From contig CM066924.1 in NCBI GenBank assembly GCA_033964015.1, positions 12,488,625-12,552,624 on the forward strand: a stretch of 64,000 bases of DNA, in the 5' to 3' direction. The DNA is from Scolanthus callimorphus. Taxonomy: Eukaryota; Cnidaria; Anthozoa; Actiniaria; Edwardsiidae. This document shows positions 1 to 11,019 of the stretch, in pieces. The notes beneath the pieces are model-generated. The model worked only from the letters and a program-made list of their open reading frames with translations, was not told where the DNA came from and did not search any database. Position 1 is the stretch's first letter. Each line of letters begins with the position of its first letter. The translations under genes were made by a program, and so were the position numbers.

Positions 1-430
1 CCTTTTTTAACATATCAGTTGAAAGAGAGGGTAAATATATGAGAATAGTAGTGCACGTGATGTTTCCCCTTCATGAGGTTCAAACTCGGTGTTCAACAAT
101 TGCACCTTCCTTCATTTGCTATCAAACACTCAACAAAAATATGCATCCCCCCTTCATGTTATGAAAAAAAACTTGCCATCCCCCCTTTTCCGATTTCTAA
201 CTTTTGAGATCCCACCTCAAAATCCTCTGCCGCACCCTGTAGTATACATAATGAATGCAGCCTAACAACCCCCTCCCAAAGTAAATCACTCTATCGAAGC
301 GATCCACTCCTGCTATTTAAAGAATCAATTAGACGTACTTTCTCAGCATTTTTCACTTTTATTTAATCACAGCAATAGTGCAAGTACACAAATAGCAAAA
401 ACAAAATGGTCTTGTGCAAATTGTTTTTGT

Positions 431-724
431 CTATGTTATAGATTCCATATCTACTGACAACAGTGATGAATCATCCTCCACAAATGCTAATAAAAAGAAT
501 GCTTCACCACTTTCTGCCATACCAAAGCTTGTAGATAATAAAAGACGCCACATGGAAAAACGCTTATCGAACCTTTGAAGCATGTTTTGTTTCACCAGCA
601 TGTCCTCTTTCGCATTATTCATAAGCACTTGATCTCTTTGAGCTTGAGACAAGCGTTTTTCCAAAACTCTAGAGGAGTCCATAAGCAAAATGACCACATG
701 CCTAACCTCACTGGAAGAAGGCAT
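431..724 (-). CDS. possible isolated exon, unrecognised
   Basis: An open frame of 97 codons on the minus strand. The middle is rich in Lys, Arg, Gln and Glu and could form a helix or coiled coil; the C-terminal part is acidic (VEDDSSLL). I do not recognise the family, and no promoter or partner exon is clear. It may be the last exon of a mobile-element gene or a chance open frame. Confidence 0.15.
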   Translation of the reverse strand: MPSSSEVRHVVILLMDSSRVLEKRLSQAQRDQVLMNNAKEDMLVKQNMLQRFDKRFSMWRLLLSTSFGMAESGEAFFLLAFVEDDSSLLSVDMESIT

Positions 725-865
725 TGCTTCTGGGATGCAGATGCTAGCTATGGCATTATCCCAAAATCAACCACACACGCCTAAATCGAGGAATGCTCAC
801 TGGCACTTAGAATTTTTTTCTAAACAAGCGCTCACCTACAGAAATGAAAAAAAGAATTATGAAAA

Positions 866-938
866 TCATCAGGGTTCGAACTTGTAACTTTCCAGTTACT
901 ATACCCAAACCCTAACCACTACGCTATGAGTGAATTCG
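866..938 (-). repeat. tRNA-like SINE head
   Basis: On the minus strand an A-box-like TAGCGTAGTGG (complement of 916-926) is followed about 45 bases on by a B-box-like GTTCGAACCCT (complement of 871-881), the spacing of a polymerase III tRNA promoter. The acceptor and T stems do not pair well and an A/T-rich stretch follows, so this is more likely a tRNA-derived SINE or tRNA pseudogene than a working tRNA. Confidence 0.4.
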
Positions 939-939
939 C

Positions 940-2770
940 TGGTTCGGACAGCTCGTTTTATTGATTACGTACCTTAATAGTATTAATCTTTAATAGAACG
1001 AGGCATATACTATAAAAATATACTAAAACGATGTATTAATCCTTATCCTGACTAGTAGTCTTGATAGTTCACATATTTTGAATGTTTTTAGGTCAATTTG
1101 AAGTAATATTATCAAAAATATCGTTAAATTATTCATGGTGAGCATTCCTCCATTTAGGAATGACGAAATCAACCTGCTGCCGCCACTTACCATCCTGGAC
1201 CTGCACACCCTTATCCAGCTCATTCATCAGTTTACCCTGGTCAGTATGGGGCCTGTGGGTCACCAAACCATCAGTATGCAGGCAGCAACAATGTGAGTAA
1301 TCAACCTACATGCACAAGTACTCTGTCCAGTGTCACAGCAGCTAATCAGACATTGTATGACTTGGACAACAATGAGAGCTTTTATAACAAGAGATCATAG
1401 CAGGGTCATACAGATCACAGTCAGTCATGCATTGGACAGAAGGCATAATTAATTTATTTTTAGCTCTGGTCACCAACTGCCCATTGTGAATGCAAGTGAA
1501 ACCAGCAAGTAGTTGATATTGTCAAGGTTGATGTTCAATTATTATTTATTATTATTGTGTTTACTCATACAATTTTACAATCACGATATTCTAAAATTTA
1601 CATAACAAATTTTGTAATAAACAAATGAGAACATAGCTCTAAAAATCTGCAGATTTGCAAGGTACCGGTATATTAAAAATGCACCTTGTTTATGAAATGT
1701 AACTCCAACAAATTGATATAGATATTAATTTTATGTAAATATCAAATATTATACAATTTCATCACCCTAGGTGTGACCAAATCAGATTTGAAGGCGGGTC
1801 AACCTATATCGCTGTTCAGTAAATAGCACTATACTGTTGTTGTTCAAAAATTCCAAACCAGTAGGATGGAATTGCCCCAAGCACCATGTATTGAAAACAG
1901 CAGATATTTTGAAAACCAAACATTTGTTAATGTTAGAAAACATGATTTACTGTTATAAAATAATTTAGATAGTACGCGCGCTCTGATTGGTCGAGAGTCG
2001 TGTTTGCATTTCCCTGTGCAAACAGTTGTGACGTCACCCACTGGCGAGCTTCGGGCCGGTAATTTGAAATAACTTTTAGAAAAAGTAACTTAACATGTTC
2101 TAGGCAAAATCATTTATTAAGAAGTCAATATTACTTGGACATACATTTGATAAAGCACATTGAATTCACATAAAGCATGAGATTCGTGAAATAATATTGT
2201 TTTCGCTGCTGAGTTCGGCACACAGTTCGACAGTCACAAGTTCAGTCTCGTTCTGCAGATCTTGAAAAAAATGCTTCTAAAAAGTAATCCTGGATCCTCG
2301 TATAATGTTTGACAAGAACAGAAAGTACAAATAAGTGGATTCCTTCCTTCTTTTCCACGCTTGCCGTAAATAAAGCGTTCAAATACGCTCTTCCAAGCAG
2401 TTCCGCTGCCACATGCAAGTTCTTGCTCAGGAGAAATTCTTTCACAGACGAAGAAACTGGGCAAACACACATATGTAAAACAACGGTTTCTGTACTTAAG
2501 TTTTCTGTTCACCTTCTGTCGTAATTATTTTGTGTTTTGAAAGGAAGAAGCCTCCATTTTAAGCCACAATGTCATTTTAAATCCAATTTGCCGCCATCTC
2601 AGAAAACTTGCAGTCCGATCAGAAAGAGATTGACAAATCATGCGATAGACGGAGCGCTCTGATTGGCTGATGCAGCCTTTTCATCTGTATGGAGAATTTA
2701 GAGTCTCATCCCCTTCAAAAACTTACTATTCCTGTCCACGCGGATTTTATTTATGTAGATAATTATTTTA
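940..2770. other. no gene recognised; old repeat-like sequence
   Basis: No convincing coding exon. Short AT-rich microsatellite tracts lie near 1540-1556. Two blocks sharing the word GCGCTCTGATTGG (about 1977 and 2652) look like pieces of one repeat family. Overlapping minus-strand open frames at 2234-2512 have no recognisable domain. Confidence 0.4.
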
Positions 2771-2773
2771 TAA

Positions 2774-2960
2774 AACAAATAAAACACAGTTTCCGTGACT
2801 GCACAGGCTTATGCAAACCTCGATGTGGTTTGGAGAATTCTCGAGCAGGTGCAAACACTCGCCTGCGGCTCGTGTTTCCACTGATCTGCTCTCGAATTCT
2901 CCCAACCACATCTCGGTTTGCATAAGCCTGTGCAGTCACGGGAACTGTGTTTTATTTGTT
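2774..2960. repeat. foldback (imperfect palindrome) element
   Basis: Arms of about 75-80 bases (2774-2855 and 2885-2960) are near-perfect reverse complements around a short loop. Both carry ACTGCACAGGCTTATGCAAA and an EcoRI-like GAATTC inside. This is the structure of a foldback MITE or a hairpin-forming palindrome. No coding content. Confidence 0.8.
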
Positions 2961-3080
2961 AATTATTATATTTTGAAACCCTGGAAATTATCAATAAAAT
3001 TATAAAATATATTGTATATATTAACTAGAGTTATGTAGTAAATAATAATGGCTAAAATGCAACTAGATTGTTACCCTGAT

Positions 3081-3202
3081 CCCAGGGTGAAGTTTCTGTG
3101 TTTTGAGCCCAACTCAACTGTATTCTGGTTATTTTAGTGGTAGTTCGTTTTGCCTCAGTGATTTTAGTCTTGCTCTGTTTCATGTTGAAACTTCACCCTG
3201 GG
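3081..3202. repeat. short inverted-repeat element
   Basis: CCCAGGGTGAAGTTTC at 3081-3096 is matched perfectly in reverse complement at 3187-3202. A third, diverged inverted copy lies at 3377-3400, so the full unit may extend to about 3400. Non-coding MITE-like. Confidence 0.55.
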
Positions 3203-3460
3203 GACACTCACTAGGATTCTCAGGTCTGTCAATCAAAAACGTCAATCTCAAAGGCGGAGCTTCGGGGCCTCCTATCATTGGATGGTGAATTTAGCGCCTT
3301 CTCCCTGGCAGCAGGATTAGTGCCCGAAGGAGATTGTCTTATTACTCTTCACTTTATTTCAAACTTAGTTAAAAAACAGAAACTTCACCTTGAGACCGGG
3401 CTACTAAATTGCTGTTCTAGAGGTAGAGTGTGCTTAATATCAGAGTTTGGTTCATATAAT

Positions 3461-3672
3461 ACTAAATTCATTATTGATTTCATTATTCTATCCAAAAATG
3501 CAATTTTCAATTCAATATTGAAAATTTTGTTTTCTAAATAATTACTTTTGGTGAACAATTGGTTATAATTGTTTTTTTAATGCAATTTTTGGATTGAATA
3601 ATGAAATCAATAATGGAATTATGAATTGAAAATACAACTGTGGGGACCACACTTTATATCTTTTGACTGTAA
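3461..3672. repeat. partial copy of a foldback MITE (family also at 37716-37988)
   Basis: AT-rich inverted arms around GAATAATGAAAT, ending with the terminal word CTTTTGACTG. The complete relative is at 37716-37988; this copy has lost its left terminus. Confidence 0.6.
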
Positions 3673-3898
3673 ATCCTAAAAAGCACTTATTAATTCAATA
3701 CTGAAAATTCTTGACCCAGAGTAGTTATAACAGATAAAAACCATTAAAAATTCAGAAACTAATGGATTTGGAGAGCCATAACAATGAATGGGTTCTAGCC
3801 AACTGGAATAAGTTTTTGACAAAAACAAAGTAAAACTGGAATGGGTTTTACCAAGTATTACGTACAGGTATGCTTCACTAATTTAGTGCGTCAGCTAT

Positions 3899-5193
3899 TC
3901 AATGGGGTATATGTTCTCTGTAATACAGAGTAATAGTGTTCCTTGTGCTTGTTCCTTCAGCAGTATTGAATGAGTACAATCTGTCAGGGGCAATGTTGGG
4001 CTGCATTCTCTCATTTGCTAGCTGTCTAGCAACTGCCTCATCCTCCAAACTAACACCATGCTTCTCACAAAAATTGTGTAACACAAAACAGGCATATATT
4101 AAGTTGGGGACGTATACCAGCCCCAGGTCAATTCGTTTGTTCAGGATCTACCAACGCGCTTTAAGCCGGCCAAAAGCACATTCAATGGGATTCCTGGCAC
4201 TTCGTAGCATGTTATTGAAGATAACCTCTTCATTGCTGTTGCAACTTGCAAATTCCTTGATGCAGTATGGCAATAAAGGGTATGCCGGGTCCCCAATAAG
4301 CATGACAGGAACTTTGTCGTAACCCGGGAGCAGCTCCTTGTACATCATGGGTAACCTCTGTTCTCGTAGCAACCTATTGACTTTAGAATTGCCAAATACC
4401 CTGCCATCATGCACACTACCAGGTCATTTTACTTCAACATCAATGAACATACCCTTCCAGTCACAAACAGCTTGGGCATTGATTGTGTACTTTTGTTTGT
4501 AACTGAAGTAGTCATGTGGATTTTCAGTCGGTTGCATAATGGCAATGTGAGTGCCATCAATACAACCAAATGCTTGCGGAAATCCATATCTGTTTTCCAT
4601 TCCTCTGACAAGATGGGCCATTTCTCTTGTGGTATTTGGGAGTTTGTTATAATTTGGTCCCATCGTTTCAGTGCACTTTCGCACACTTTTCGCACCACAA
4701 CTGAGACTGTACTCACTGACACGCCAAAAGTAGTGGCAGTCATCGCTAGGCTTCCTTGATCTTTTAGGAAATATAAAGTTAGGGCGATTTGCTTTTCGAC
4801 CGATAGAACATCGAGGCCACGTGGGCTTCTCCCTGGTTGCAGATACGGGGCACGTTCATCGGCTAACTTCATGAATACCTCCCGATCCATTCGAAAATTC
4901 TTCTTCCACTCTGATTGCGGTGAAATACCGTGAAATAGATTGAGCCACCACTGCTCAGTTCGCCCGGGTTTGCGCCAAACTCTTCCTCGTCTGCATGCTT
5001 GTCTTGGTGCATCTCGCAGTCGAGCTACAGCAATGTCGTATTGATTTGCCATTTGAACTCCCATCAATTCAAGCCGCCGTTTCTCGAGAATGAGATATGT
5101 TAATAACAATCCACATAATTGAAAAGCGGCCACAAGAGAAGAGAGATACATTAGCATTGCGATCGCAGCAGCGATTTCTCGGCGGTCCGCCAT
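3899..5193 (-). pseudogene. PIF/Harbinger (HARBI1-like) transposase, decayed
   Basis: The pieces read in order as a Harbinger DDE transposase, a nuclease that cuts and pastes its element. The N-terminal part (from ATG 5193) carries the helix-turn-helix-like region (TTFGVSVSTVSVVVRKVC). The catalytic residues sit in GCIDGTHIAI, GDPAYPLLPY and ARNPIECAFGRL; the C-terminus has VLHNFCE. Three lesions break it: a one-base frameshift near 4670-4684, an in-frame TGA at about 4421-4423 where relatives have Trp, and an in-frame TAG at about 4148-4150. The total length, about 430 codons, is normal for the family. No intact Myb-like partner gene was found beside it. Confidence 0.9.
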
Positions 5194-5352
5194 GTTTACT
5201 AGTACTGCTAGCTTGGTGACCGCCCCATCTATTGTTTGCCCTTGCCGCTACCAGGGAGGGCGCCCCTACCTAGCGAAAACTTGTCATGTAGAACGACGGT
5301 ATCCGCAACCCTATTAGCTAGGGTGCCCCTATCGCCCAGGGGCGCCCTCTTT

Positions 5353-5369
5353 CCATGTAAACAGGCCCT
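5353..5369. repeat. probable Harbinger element terminus
   Basis: Upstream of the transposase start, AGGGCCTGTTTACATGG (minus strand) resembles an element end and is preceded by a GC-rich subterminal block with inverted motifs (5245-5350). No matching terminus was found near 3850, so the other end seems lost. Confidence 0.35.
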
Positions 5370-5902
5370 CAGAGATTACCACAGAAAAATATTAAGACAG
5401 GTTATTTTACAACTTCGAGCAACGTTTGGCCAAAAATACTGTTACTCAACGATTTCTTTCCTAATTTGTAGATTTGTGGTCAACATTTCGAAATATCACA
5501 AAAGGCAGAGGACTGGGTTCGCGCCGCCACAGAAATAAGCGTTCAAAAATGGAAAAATTCTATGGAATGTATATAGGCTGTGATTGACATCACCATTTTA
5601 GGTGCGAAAAATACGTCTATTTGTAAAAACTAAAATTTATTTTATCAGCTTCCTCTGGAATTTTTGTTTACCGGCGCGATAATACACGAAAGACCTTTGA
5701 AATGAGACTAAATTCAAAGCAACAACTTTTTTATTTCAAGTAACAAGATTTTTTGCCGCTTTCTGGCAAAATTGCTCGAAGTTCTAAAATAATCTGTCTT
5801 AAACACTTCTACTCCCCTTCTGATTCATTCTTTGTCCGGCCACACTAAGGAGATCAGCCACTATATAAAACACAGATGACCTTTATTAGTTATTATTAAA
5901 AC
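5370..5902. other. no feature recognised
   Basis: Non-coding sequence between two mobile elements; no domain, RNA gene or clear repeat seen. Confidence 0.4.
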
Positions 5903-5913
5903 GTTACAAATAC

Positions 5914-6684
5914 GGAGGGTCTAATTTGCAGGTCGCAGGTTGCAGGTCAGGTGCAGGTTGCAGGTCAGGTGCAGGTTGAGTCTAAAATGCAGGTCGGGTG
6001 ATTTTTACGTTTTTTTTTTTTTAGATTTAACATTTTAGAGGACATGTGTTCTCCCGAGAGACAGTATATTATAATAAGCAAAGGAAAAAGTGAGCCGACA
6101 AGTCGGCTGTCGAGTAATCATACATAAAAATAAACACAGTAAACATACAACAATTACAAAAGCTCAGGAAACAAGGTGAAAAATATTTAGTCTCCCGGAA
6201 AAATTGGGAGTCGTCAGCCCCGTGGTATTGTCATTTTAATACCGATGTGATGTGATAGTATAAGGTATAAACTATATTCTATTATTCAGTGACAAGACTT
6301 AATCTGATCAAGTCGTTGGATGAAAGACCCCCGATCAAGCTCAATCGGCGTTTATAACGTTTATAAAAGCAAATAACAAGGTCGAAAAGCTAATCAAATA
6401 ATATTGTTTACCCACACTATTGTCACTAAACCATTCTTGGCATTGATAATGCTCGAAGGAACAAAGGGAATACGGTTTTACGTGAATAATTCACGAATAA
6501 AAGCACTCACCTTGATCTCTTCGCCAAAAGAAAGTGTTATAATTATACTGTCTCTCTCGAGTAAAAATTTCCTCTAAATCTAAAAAAAACTAGAAATCAC
6601 CCGACCTGCATTTTAGACTCAACCTGCATCCAACCTGCAACCTGCACCTGACCTGCAACCTGCGACCTGCAAATTAGACCCTCC
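5914..6684. mobile_element. 771-bp non-autonomous DNA transposon, 11-bp target duplication (MULE-like)
   Basis: The ends begin GGAGGGTCTAATTTGCAGGT and form inverted repeats of about 90 bases (5914-6009 and 6591-6684), each built from tandem GCAGGT-type words. The element is flanked by a perfect direct repeat GTTACAAATAC (5903-5913 and 6685-6695). Long terminal repeats and a 9-11 bp duplication are typical of Mutator-like elements, so that class is inferred. It encodes nothing. The intact target duplication points to a fairly young insertion. Confidence 0.88.
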
Positions 6685-6695
6685 GTTACAAATAC

Positions 6696-7500
6696 TCCCA
6701 TGATTGTAGGTTTAAAGACTACCTGCTTCTTCGTTTCTTTTCTTGCTTTCCTCGTCCCTAGCTAACACTTCTGCATGCAACTTGTCCAAGGTATCGGATT
6801 TCGTGCGAAGCTCCCTTTGCTCGCCCAGGAGCGTTTGCTTTGAAGAATGGACCCAAAACGACCCGACATCTTTCCCATCTTGGTTACATTTCCCTCGGTG
6901 TTTATCCTGCTTCGAACATTTCCGACTTTTAGAGCATAGCTTTGTTGTATTTCTAAGGAAAACATGGGGAATTCATCAATTCACTGTACTGGAGACGTGC
7001 TGCCCTTCGAGTAATCAAGATGGCGGAAAGTAAAGCATGCAGTAGGCCTTAAAACTCGTTTACACTCGTTCGCCTTACCTTAAATCTACTTCTTCTTCGG
7101 CTTGCCCGGCAGCCATTTGATTTAACAACAATCTGCCCTTGGGACTAACCCTTAATCTGAATTAGTGACGTTGCAATTGTTTTAAAAGTACCCGTCCATG
7201 GCAAAAATCGACAAAAAAGTCAATTTTTGTAAACCAGGGAGGAGATGAACAAATTGCACATGTAGGAGAGGAATTCGAAACAGTAATTGCTTCACTATGT
7301 AACGCAAGACAGCCTTCGTGTAAATCGACTTTCGGCCTTTTCAGATAGTCTGCAAAGAGGCCAGTAGGAGGAACGCGAACGGAAAATATCGCTATTTTTT
7401 ATTCTCAAATAGAAGTTAACATATTCAACAAATTCAGAAGTACTAAGTATGGACTAGGGGTTTAATTCGGAAGAAGAGAAAATGTTTTGAAAGAGCGCAG
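6696..7500. other. no feature recognised
   Basis: Short open frames at 6743-7033 and 6762-6965 overlap on opposite strands and have no domain. No repeat structure is visible. Confidence 0.35.
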
Positions 7501-7515
7501 GGATTTTATCGTCAC

Positions 7516-7773
7516 GTGACATGGCCCGGGGCAACGGGAGGAAACTACTTAGCAACCAGCACTCGTGCTACATCTAGGGTTCATTCACATAATTTAAGGG
7601 GCTCGACTAATATCTTTGTACCGAGGCCTCGCACAGAGGCTGCTAAGCGCGCCTATAGCTATAGAGGTGCTTTCTTATGGATTAATCTTCCGAACGAAAT
7701 AAGATGTGAATCTGACCTCCATTTGTATAAGGATACCCTCTCTAAAAATGAGTTTGATAAGATGATAAATTGA
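7516..7773 (+). pseudogene. LINE (non-LTR retrotransposon) reverse transcriptase, C-terminal tail
   Basis: The open frame carries the conserved tail seen after the reverse transcriptase domain of CR1/L2-type LINEs: HSHNLRGSTNIFVPRPRT, then SYRGAFLWINLPNEI and a terminal Leu-rich stretch. The catalytic part is missing, so this is a 5'-truncated copy, the usual product of incomplete reverse transcription. The 3' sequence ends in short tandem repeats (TTAG at 7813-7832, TAT-rich to about 7885), which fits a LINE 3' end. Confidence 0.75.
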
Positions 7774-7889
7774 GCTTTGCAGTTATTCATATATTTATAT
7801 TGCATATTATAATTAGTTAGTTAGTTAGTTAGGTACATTTAAGAGAAAACGTTGTTATTATCATTAGGTTATTATTATTATTTTGTTAG

Positions 7890-8229
7890 TTAGGCGGCTC
7901 CCTTGAAGTGCATTTTAATCAATGAAGTAATACTGTGTATCAAAGCTATTATTATTATCTAACATATAATACGCTAAGGAAATTTTCTGTTGTCCACCCT
8001 TTAACGGAATAACGGCTGAGCTAGAAACCCCCAAAACCACACCATTTCTAGACGTTGCTAGAGAGGGTGTGGCGAATTTGGTTTTTTTTAAAAAAATCAA
8101 GTGAACAGAAGTTCTCATTCAAGCGTTTTTCTAAGCGAGAAGATCAAGTTCGCAAAGGCGCCATGTTGAAGTCTCACACAGAAACTAAGTGCCATACACA
8201 GGAAAAAAAATTCAAATTTCCAACCCTGT
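7890..8229. other. no feature recognised
   Basis: Spacer between a LINE tail and a minisatellite. Nothing supported. Confidence 0.3.
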
Positions 8230-8720
8230 TAATGGCTTGGAATTTAGTTGGATTTTACTTGGTTATTGAGTAAAATCCATTCTTGGAAAAAAACCTTTTT
8301 CCATGCTTGTTTTTCAAAAATCCCAATATAGAAATATTTGGAATCCAAGTATGGAAAATGAACAATAACAGGTATCACATCATTGGAAAATTAGAAAAAC
8401 TATACTGGGTTTCACATTTTCCAATTTGCCTAAATTTCCAAACTTGTAAATTTCAACGGTTATACTTGTGAAAATCCTAATAAGGAAATTTGAAAAAGCA
8501 ATGATGGATTTGTTTCCCAGTTACCCAAATTTTCCAAACTAGGATATTTACTTTCCATGCTTGTGTAAAGCCAACAAAGGCAATTTAAAAAAACAATGCT
8601 GGATTTGGAGTTTACCAATCACCCAAATTTTCCAAACTAGGACGTTTATTTTCCATGCTTGTAGAAAGCCAACAAAGGAAAATTCAGAAACCAATATGCT
8701 GATTTCGAATTTCCACCAAT
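8230..8720. repeat. minisatellite, unit of about 100 bases
   Basis: The block ATTTTCCAAACTAGGA...TTTCCATGCTTGT recurs at 8527 and 8627 with the same spacing, and more diverged copies are visible back to about 8240. The overlapping small open frames are by-products of the repeat. Confidence 0.7.
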
Positions 8721-9001
8721 TTATTTTCTTCTGTATTGAACAGGTAGTTTTTTTCTTGAACATGTTCTCGTTTCAACGATTGTACCAAGCTTTTACACCA
8801 TTAATTCTTGGACAGAATAAAAATCAAACAATATAGTCCCATGATTAAGTCTCATTTCCAGCAACAATTTTATGAGTCCTTGGATCCATGCTGGGATTTT
8901 CCTTCCCTTATACAGGCCTGAAAGGTTTGACTATGGGCTCCAATAAACTGTTAAATCAGCTTTTCACAATAAAAGTCAAACAGTTCTCACACTGGTCCTT
9001 A

Positions 9002-9152
9002 AGCGTAGTTTTAGGTCGAGAAACGCGAGTTTGCTTTCGCTTGGCCGCCATCTTGGATTTGTGACAAAATGTGACAAATCGGGGGGGAGGGGGGTGGGGA
9101 GGAAAGGAGAAAAAGAACGCCTGCCCGAAGACTACCGTTCTGCGAGTCGCTG
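9002..9152. repeat. left terminal inverted repeat (151 bp)
   Basis: Begins AGCGTAGTTTTAGGTCGAG and ends TGCGAGTCGCTG. Identical in reverse complement to 18848-18998, including a run of G tracts (7, 6 and 4 G) at about 9080-9100 that could fold as a G-quadruplex. It lies just upstream of the DUF6589-like start codon and probably holds the promoter. Confidence 0.92.
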
Positions 9153-9334
9153 CCCACCGACCACTCGCTTCCGGTGTGACTTGTCACGTATTATCTTTCG
9201 GCCAATCAGAACGCTGACCAGCGACAGCTCGCGACAGCCATCAATCATGTTTTTTGCGTGCGATTCAAAACAAACTCACGTGGAGCGCTTGTCAAAAATC
9301 TCCACGAGAGAAGTTGTGGCAGTGAAGCGAAGAG

Positions 9335-10988
9335 ATGCAAAATGTAGAAACTCCCAAGAAATTATTACATTGTAAGTCCAGTGTTAACGATACTTGTCGA
9401 TTCTGCCCTTTCCAATTTACTGTCAAATACGGGAAATTCGGAAAACCATCCTGGGAGAATATTTTTAAGTTATCAACGAACAGGGAATATCGAGAATACA
9501 GCGACAAGACTTTGGCGCAACTCTGCGAAGAACTGGGATTCGTAATCTCTAAGTCTTTGAAGTATTCGGAGAGACTTTGCAAAGCCTGCGGGCGCAATGT
9601 AAGGAAAACTCACAAGTTTTATATGCAGATTAAAATCGCCGTTGGAAAGGAACAAAATAAAGAAAACGAAGAGGAAATTTTGGATTGTGGTGCCGCGCGT
9701 TTTAAAAGGGGATTGCCAACGACAATTTCCCCAGAGAGAACAAATCCCCAGAAGCAGAAACTAGCTGAACGACCCAGAGCAAGTGCAAAAAAGTCTCTGG
9801 CGTTCAAGGATGTAAACCAGTCAATCCAAGATAAGGCGTCTTCCGCGTTAAGCATAAACGAGCTGGTTGGGAATTCCTCTACCCCCAGGTCTACTCAGAT
9901 TAAAGTCCTTGTGCTAAATCCAAACAATGACATAGAAACAAGAAGCACGTTCTCAGAAGAATCGAAAAGATTAATTCTAAACACAGTGCGGAAGAAGTGG
10001 AGCACCGTTGCTTATACAGTTTTCAAGCATCCCGAGGTGAAGGAAAACCTTCTCCAGCCTTTGCGACTTGTCATCGAGGAGGAGTTTAAGAAGTATTGCA
10101 AGGACAGCAGCAAGTCTATCCTCTTGGCGAAATCTCCTAAAGAGGTGTCAGAATTTACAAGCAAGAAACTCCTACATGAAATTCAAGCCTCTTGTCCATT
10201 CTGGTCTGCAGCTGTCCAAGGAGCGACTGGAATTCAAAACTTTGATTCAAGTGGCGAGGATAAATGCAAGATAAATGCAGCAGCGTTATCAAGTGCCGTC
10301 TCCGCAAGAGCGAGAAATCACAAAATGTCGGCGCTTGCGTACCGCATGTCGACAGTCTTATTTCACAGCGGTGCGAAAAGCGACGACATCGACAGGCTGA
10401 ACAAATTGGGGATATGCATGTCTCCGGATTCGACCGTCGATTTCCAACGCAAGATGGGCGAACACTGTAAAACTAAGCTCCTCTCTTGGAAGCAAGACAT
10501 CGAAAGAGAAAAACACAGCATATTGTTCTTGAATGAAGTGTTGCTAATGCAAAACGATGTAAATGGTGCGTTAGACATGACAGAGTCTGTCGTAAATAAG
10601 TATCAATACTTCGACGAGGGTGTATACATGTATTGCATGGAATTGCTTTCAACAATTTGCAAGGACGGTATTTTAACGCCTCAAGTCGTTGCTGCAGCTA
10701 TCAAACAACTCAAAGCTGCCCCTCTACCTGAATACAAGTAAGTCTACACACATCATGTTCAAATAATAATAATAATAAATAATAATAATAATAAAAATGC
10801 CTTGTCTTTAGAACTTTAGAACTGTCTTCATGACTGTGGTGAAGCCAATTGGAAGGTGATTTAACCATAGGAGTGATCACAAAATAACTGACAGTTTTTC
10901 AAAAGTACTCATCTCCTGAAATCTGCTCCATACAGAACACATACAAAGTTGATTTTAATTATTGTGTGGAGTGCAGGTGTGTGTGTGT

Positions 10989-11019
<31 letters not shown>

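Noticed and set aside
866..938. Functional tRNA gene
   Set aside because: A and B boxes are present but the stems do not pair properly, so a SINE or pseudogene fits better.
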